Translations under genes and position numbers: made by a program
Shown: positions 59,587 through 64,000 of the stretch, one piece after another
How positions within the stretch are numbered: position 1 is the stretch's first letter
How the letters are laid out: every line of letters begins with the position of its first letter
Source: Dyella lutea
GTDB taxonomy: Bacteria > Pseudomonadota > Gammaproteobacteria > Xanthomonadales > Rhodanobacteraceae
DNA: 64,000 nucleotides
NCBI RefSeq assembly: GCF_024158035.1
Contig: NZ_JAMZEK010000001.1
Span: forward strand, 248,001 to 312,000
Direction of reading: 5' to 3'
The notes under the pieces: generated by a model
What the model was told of the DNA's origin: nothing
Databases searched by the model: none
The model's input: only the letters and a program-made list of their open reading frames with translations

Positions 59587-61176
59587 TCAGCCGCCGGCGG
59601 AACCCAACGCCCGCCGCAGCGGCTCGAGCTGCGATTCGTAGCGTCGCCACTGCTCCAGGGCGCGCCGATGCAGCGGCTCACGCACCTGCGCGCTGCTCGG
59701 GGTCGCCACCGCGCCGCGGTTGGCTTCCGGATGGAGACAGCGGATGTCCATGGACAACCCGCAGTGGTCAAGGACGCGTGCCAGCGTCGCCTCCGGATCC
59801 GTCACCAGGTCCTCGTAGGCGACCTCCAGCATGGCGTCGGCGTCGAGCTGGCGCCACCGCTCGACGATCCGCCTGTACAGGCCGTGGTAATGCGCCATCG
59901 CCTGCATGTCGTAGCAGTAGGGCGAGGCGCTGCCGAACATCACCTTGAGGTTGGAATAGCAGACGTCCATCGGCGGCCGCACGATGTGGATGATCCGCGC
60001 CCGCGGCAGCGCCCGGCGGATGAAGGGAACCAGCCGCACGTTGATCGGCAGCTTGTCGATGAAGTAGCGCGCACCGGCGGCACGCCATGCGGTCCGCTCC
60101 AGGTAGCGCCGGCCAACCAGCGGCAGATCGAGTGACGGCATACGCTGCATCACCGCCCGCAGGCTGCGATGCCCGGCCTGGGCGACGTCGGCGACCCAGT
60201 GCAGCTGGCGCTGGAAGTCGCTGATCTCGCCCGCGGAGACGATCTCCGGATGCGCCGAAAGCATGTGGTCCAGCAGGGTACTGCCGGAACGCGGCAGACC
60301 CACGATAAACAGTGGCGCGGGAGCGCCCGCCTGCGGCAACTGCTCCGGCGGAACCGGACCGAGGCGATCGGCGGCCTGCTCGAGCGCCTCCACGGTGGCG
60401 AGTTCGTCGTCCCCATCGTAGGGATGCAGCTCACGCATGACGGCATTGCAACGTTCCAGCGCGGCCCAGGCAGGTCCGTATTGGCCCAGGTCGTCATGCA
60501 CCTTGAACCGCGCCGAGTCGTACTCGGCCAGGGCGAAGCGGCCGCGGGAATCGCTCGGCGAACCCAGCCGTGCGCGCCACCGATCGATCCGGTCGAGCAG
60601 GTTGTCGTCCACCGTCTGCCGACGCAGGTTGGCGAGGATCACCACGGCGTCGGCGTGGCCCGGCCAGCGCTCGAGCAGACCGGTAAGCACGGCCTCGGCC
60701 TCGTCCAGACGCCCGGTGAACTGGAGCAGCATGCCACGAAGGTAATACTCGCCCGGTCCATCCAGACCCAGCGCGTTTGCACGCTCGATCGAGCCGGCGG
60801 CGGCCTCGATGTCACCCAGCATCCAGTGCAGATGCGCCTGTTCGACCAGCACGTGCGATGGCGGATTCGGCGCCCGTGCCAGATGGGCGAGGCAGGCACG
60901 CGCCCCCGGCGCCTCGCCCTGCAGCGCGAGTTGCCAGGCGAGCCGCGCGATCAGCTCGGCGTGGTTCGGCAGGCAGGGGACCGCTTCCAGCAGGTGTCGC
61001 GTGGCCTCGCGCATGCGTCCCTGCCGGAGGATCGCACCGGCAAGTTCCATCCTGACCGGAACATCATCCGGCTCGCTCTCGGCCAATCGCCGCAGCAGGG
61101 TTTCGGCAAGCGCGTGCTGCCCCGCCGCGATGGCCTCGCTGGCCTGCCGGCGCAATTCCGGTCCGCTGGCAATCAA
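59587..61176 (-). CDS. TPR-sulfotransferase fusion protein, copy 1
   Basis: A 529-residue protein: TPR-like repeats in residues 1-240 (for example LAETLLRRLAESEPDDVPVR) and a C-terminal sulfotransferase domain (about 270-525). Its PAPS 5'-phosphosulfate loop is FIVGLPRSGSTLLDHMLSAH and its 3'-phosphate region is in IIHIVRPPMDVCYSNLKVMF. The start is read as TTG at 61176, because GGGAGGG lies seven bases upstream and no ATG in frame follows the previous stop. Such fusions resemble tyrosyl-protein sulfotransferases, but the acceptor is unknown. It ends 16 bp from the convergent RND gene. Confidence 0.82.
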   Translation of the reverse strand: MIASGPELRRQASEAIAAGQHALAETLLRRLAESEPDDVPVRMELAGAILRQGRMREATRHLLEAVPCLPNHAELIARLAWQLALQGEAPGARACLAHLARAPNPPSHVLVEQAHLHWMLGDIEAAAGSIERANALGLDGPGEYYLRGMLLQFTGRLDEAEAVLTGLLERWPGHADAVVILANLRRQTVDDNLLDRIDRWRARLGSPSDSRGRFALAEYDSARFKVHDDLGQYGPAWAALERCNAVMRELHPYDGDDELATVEALEQAADRLGPVPPEQLPQAGAPAPLFIVGLPRSGSTLLDHMLSAHPEIVSAGEISDFQRQLHWVADVAQAGHRSLRAVMQRMPSLDLPLVGRRYLERTAWRAAGARYFIDKLPINVRLVPFIRRALPRARIIHIVRPPMDVCYSNLKVMFGSASPYCYDMQAMAHYHGLYRRIVERWRQLDADAMLEVAYEDLVTDPEATLARVLDHCGLSMDIRCLHPEANRGAVATPSSAQVREPLHRRALEQWRRYESQLEPLRRALGSAGG

Positions 61177-61234
61177 GCGGCAGCCCTCCCGGAGACGATA
61201 AGGGTGCGGATCATTCCACGGGACATTCCATCGC

Positions 61235-62836
61235 TCATGAGCCAAGTGCCCGCTGCAACGGCCCGAGGTGCTGCGCATACCGCCGCCACTCGCCGATACT
61301 TCGTGCATGAACGGGCTCGCGTACCTGGCTGCTGCTCGGCGTGGCGACCGGAGCCTCATTGCGCTCGGGCTGCAGGCATTCCGGCACGAATGCCAGGCCG
61401 CAGCGCGCGAGAATGTTCCGCAGCAGCGGTTCCGGATCGCGCACGAGATCTTCGTAGCGGACGTCGATGACGGCCCCGGGATCGCGCCCGGACCACGGCC
61501 CGACGCAACGGCGATACAGGCCGTGGTAGTGCGCCAGCGAATCCATGTCGTAACTGTAGGCCGAAGCGGGTCCAAGCATCGCCTTCAGGTTCGAGTAGCA
61601 GACATCCATCGGCTCTCGGTGGATATGCACGATGACCGCGTCGGGCAGGGCGCGGCGGATGAAGGGAACCATGCGGAAGTTGATCGGCATTTTGTCGATC
61701 AGGTAGCGCGCCTCCGGCGCGCGCCATCGGGTCTGCTGGCGATAGCGCTCGCCGAGCAACCGGAAGTCGGTGCCCGGCAGCCGCTCCAGCACGGCGAGCA
61801 TGCCGGCGACACCGTCGGCGGGCACATCGGTGACCCAGCGCATCTGGCGACGGAAATCGTTGATCTCGCCGGCGGAGGCGATCTGCGGGTGGCGCGAAAG
61901 CATGCGGTCGAGCAACGTCGTCCCGGAACGAGGCAGGCCGACGATGAAGACCGGCCTCGGGCCGACGCTGCTCTCGTCGGGTACTTCCGCGGAGATGGGG
62001 ATTCCGGACCCGGCACCGATCAGCGCGTCGACGACCGCACTCTCGCCAGACCGGTCATAAGGAGCATGCCGGTGCATCAGTGCGTTGCTCCGTTCGAGAT
62101 GGGACCAGGCTTGGTCGTAGTCGCCCAGATCGTCGTGGATCTTGAACAGCGCCGATTCGAAGTTGGCCAGCGCGAGACGGTCAACCGGATGGTCCGGCAT
62201 GGCCGGCAGGCCCTTGACCAGGCCGCGGATCCGATCGACATGGTCCGCCGCGGTCTGAGGGCGCAGGTGCACCAGCGCTACCGCTGCATCTCCGAAGCGT
62301 CGCCATGTACGCAGACATCGCAGCAGCACCTCCTCCGCCTGGCCGACACGTCCGTGGAACTGCAGCAGCATGGCGTAGAGGTAGTGCGCATCCGGCGCCT
62401 CAATGCCCTGCCTGACCGACCGTCCGATCAGCGTCAGGGCCTCGCCGAACTCCCCCAGCAGCCAGCGCATGCGCCCCGCTTCGGCAAGGGTCGCCGGAGC
62501 GCCGACCTCTTCCCACGAGATGCGGGCCAGACATCCTCGAGCAGCCTGGAGCTCGCCAGCGAAATACAGATGCCGTGCCAGGGTGAGCATCACAGCCGGC
62601 TGGGCGGAGGCGAGCTCCGCCGCACGCAACCACTGACCGATTGCACCCCGCAGCCGCCCTCCCGCCATCAGCACGGCGGCCAGATCCGCCCGCACGGCGG
62701 CATCCTCCCCACCCTCGCGCAGCACCGCCTCGAGGCTGGATCGGGCCGCGTCCCACTGGCCCAGTTCGACGTGCCGGGCCGCAAGGCGACGGTGCCGCTG
62801 CAGCGATATTTCCCGTTGGATGGAGCCAGGTTCCAT
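61235..62836 (-). CDS. TPR-sulfotransferase fusion protein, copy 2
   Basis: A 533-residue paralogue of both neighbours. The TPR part is about 1-270 and the sulfotransferase domain about 285-530, with FIVGLPRSGTTLLDRMLSRH and VIVHIHREPMDVCYSNLKAM. It also shares the family end signature TPSSSQVREPVHARSIGEWR. ATG 62836 is used; TTG at 62848 is possible. The genes are spaced 55-60 bp apart in the same direction, so one transcript is likely. Confidence 0.83.
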   Translation of the reverse strand: MEPGSIQREISLQRHRRLAARHVELGQWDAARSSLEAVLREGGEDAAVRADLAAVLMAGGRLRGAIGQWLRAAELASAQPAVMLTLARHLYFAGELQAARGCLARISWEEVGAPATLAEAGRMRWLLGEFGEALTLIGRSVRQGIEAPDAHYLYAMLLQFHGRVGQAEEVLLRCLRTWRRFGDAAVALVHLRPQTAADHVDRIRGLVKGLPAMPDHPVDRLALANFESALFKIHDDLGDYDQAWSHLERSNALMHRHAPYDRSGESAVVDALIGAGSGIPISAEVPDESSVGPRPVFIVGLPRSGTTLLDRMLSRHPQIASAGEINDFRRQMRWVTDVPADGVAGMLAVLERLPGTDFRLLGERYRQQTRWRAPEARYLIDKMPINFRMVPFIRRALPDAVIVHIHREPMDVCYSNLKAMLGPASAYSYDMDSLAHYHGLYRRCVGPWSGRDPGAVIDVRYEDLVRDPEPLLRNILARCGLAFVPECLQPERNEAPVATPSSSQVREPVHARSIGEWRRYAQHLGPLQRALGS

Positions 62837-62890
62837 CAATGAGTCCAAGGCGAAGGTGAGCCGTGGTCCGGTTGCGTCTCGATCATCCGC

Positions 62891-64000
62891 CTACACAGCC
62901 GCATCACGGTTTTGGGTGGGTTCGAGCGCTTTTCGAAGCGGCTCGAGATGATCGGCGTAGCGCTTCCATCCGGCAACGCCGCGGCGATTGAGCGGCTCGC
63001 GCACCTGCGCGGCACTCGGTGTCGTCACCGGAAAGGGATTCCGCTCCGGATGCAGGCAGGCGTCGTTGAACGGGAGGCCGCAGTCGTGCATCAGTTCGCG
63101 CAGCACCGACTCGGGATCGGCCACCAGGTCCGCGTAGGAGACCTCGATCATGGCGCCGGGATAGTCCTTCCGCCACGCCTCGACGATGCGCTCGTAGCAG
63201 ACATGGAAGTGGGCGACCCAGGCCAGCTCGTTGCACCAGGGCGACACGTCGCCGAACATCGCGCGGTAATTCGAGAAGCACACGTCCATCGGATCGCGCA
63301 CGAGGTGCAGGATGGGCGCATGGGGCAACGCCCGGCGGATCAGCGGCACCAGCTGAACGTTGATGGGCAGCTTGTCGACGAAATACTTCCGGCCACCCGC
63401 CCGCCAGGCGGTCTGTTCGAGGTAGCGACGTCCGAGTTCGACTGGATCGACCCGGTCCAGCCGCTCGAGCGCCCGGTGCATACCGGCATGGCCGGACGGC
63501 GGCACGTTGGCCAATCGATGCAACTGGCGCAGGAAGTCGTTGATCTCGCCTGCCGGCGCCACGTCGGGGTGCGCGGAGATCATCCGGTCCAGCAGGGTGC
63601 TGCCCGATCGCGGCATGCCCACGATGAAGATCGGCGTCGGCCGGCCGTGCACGTGGCCGGGCTGGAAAGCCGCCGGCTGCACGTGGCGGCGCATCGAGGC
63701 GACGATGTGCCCGGTGATGGCCGATTCGGCCTCCGCGTCATAGGGGTTGAGGTTCCGCAGAATACCCTTGCTGCGGGACAGGGCCTCCCACGCGCCGGAA
63801 ACATCCCCCAGATCGTCAAGTTCCTTCGACAAGGCTGCCTCGAACTGCGCGAGGTTCAGCATGTGGGCGGGTGCTTTCTCCGTGCGCGCATGCAACTCCT
63901 TCAGGCGCATCTGCAGTGCGGTCACGTGATTGCTGCCTGGCGTCTGGCGACGCAGGTTTGCACGCGCCTGGGCCGCCGTCCCGAAGTTGGGCGCCAGCCT
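62891..64000 (-). CDS. TPR-sulfotransferase fusion protein, copy 3 (5' end outside window)
   Basis: The frame is open to the window edge; 369 codons are visible. The edge sequence ARANLRRQTPGSNH aligns with the ILANLRRQTVDDN segment of copy 1, so the N-terminal TPR part lies beyond the window and an internal ATG is not the start. The sulfotransferase domain has FIVGMPRSGSTLLDRMISAH and ILHLVRDPMDVCFSNYRAMF. Sequence differs from copies 1 and 2 in the acceptor-facing region (GDVSPWCNELAWVAHFHVCY), suggesting a different acceptor. Confidence 0.82.
   Translation of the reverse strand, partial: RLAPNFGTAAQARANLRRQTPGSNHVTALQMRLKELHARTEKAPAHMLNLAQFEAALSKELDDLGDVSGAWEALSRSKGILRNLNPYDAEAESAITGHIVASMRRHVQPAAFQPGHVHGRPTPIFIVGMPRSGSTLLDRMISAHPDVAPAGEINDFLRQLHRLANVPPSGHAGMHRALERLDRVDPVELGRRYLEQTAWRAGGRKYFVDKLPINVQLVPLIRRALPHAPILHLVRDPMDVCFSNYRAMFGDVSPWCNELAWVAHFHVCYERIVEAWRKDYPGAMIEVSYADLVADPESVLRELMHDCGLPFNDACLHPERNPFPVTTPSAAQVREPLNRRGVAGWKRYADHLEPLRKALEPTQNRDAAV

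Overview
This 64 kb window is GC-rich, densely packed DNA from a gammaproteobacterium. It most likely comes from the Rhodanobacteraceae (Lysobacterales/Xanthomonadales) and fits a denitrifying Rhodanobacter. The reasons are a copper nitrite reductase fused to cytochrome c next to a single-subunit quinol NO reductase, a cbb3 oxidase operon, a complete Entner-Doudoroff block, the DUF3348/DUF802/OmpA/DUF2894 cluster, TPR-sulfotransferases, and REP palindromes opening with GTAG as in Stenotrophomonas. The assignment rests on gene content and families, not on a database search. No rRNA, tRNA or CRISPR array was seen.

Layout. (1) 1-10.8 kb: end of hemN, an FNR-type oxygen sensor, an NnrS-family protein, nirK-nirV-SCO and a small periplasmic protein, a 100-residue Cys-rich protein, pdxB, a DUF2249 protein, an NnrS-like membrane protein, and fabA-fabB. 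(2) 10.8-22 kb, minus strand: sirB2-like gene, norB, a prephenate dehydrogenase-like gene, a cysteine-synthase-fold enzyme, a group III truncated haemoglobin, and ccoN-O-Q-P-(H)-I-S. (3) 22-31.4 kb: AlkB-type hydroxylase, monoglyceride-lipase-like hydrolase, GH3 beta-glucosidase, and the giant helicase Lhr. (4) 31.4-36.1 kb: a less GC-rich accessory patch with orphan genes, a 43-residue protein behind a structured leader, a duplicated 154-bp segment and a small XRE repressor. (5) 36.1-40.2 kb: a four-gene operon built on a MotA/TolQ-like channel with a very long tail and a MotB/OmpA-like partner. (6) 40.3-47.8 kb: ubiM, SnoaL-like, S10 peptidase, DMT and MFS transporters, DUF2239, DUF1272 and a decayed GNAT gene. 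(7) 47.8-53.5 kb: zwf-pgl-edd-eda with a divergent GntR/UTRA regulator. (8) 53.6-59.6 kb: cobalamin riboswitch, btuB, and an RND pump gene with an unusual C-terminal extension. (9) 59.6-64 kb: three tandem TPR-sulfotransferase genes, the last running off the window.

How it works together. Copies of an FNR/Dnr-type palindrome (YTGAY-N4-RTCAR) lie upstream of the nnrS, nirK, 100-residue-protein, fabA, norB, ccoN and ubiM genes. In all seven the palindrome centre is 60-65 bp before the start codon, as expected for FNR-class activators bound near -41.5. This ties nitrite and NO respiration, the high-affinity oxidase, unsaturated fatty acid synthesis and a quinone hydroxylase into one predicted low-oxygen/NO regulon, with the FNR-like protein at 142-903 as a candidate regulator. 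The Entner-Doudoroff block appears to be controlled separately by the GntR/UTRA protein through two TGGTAT-type repeats.
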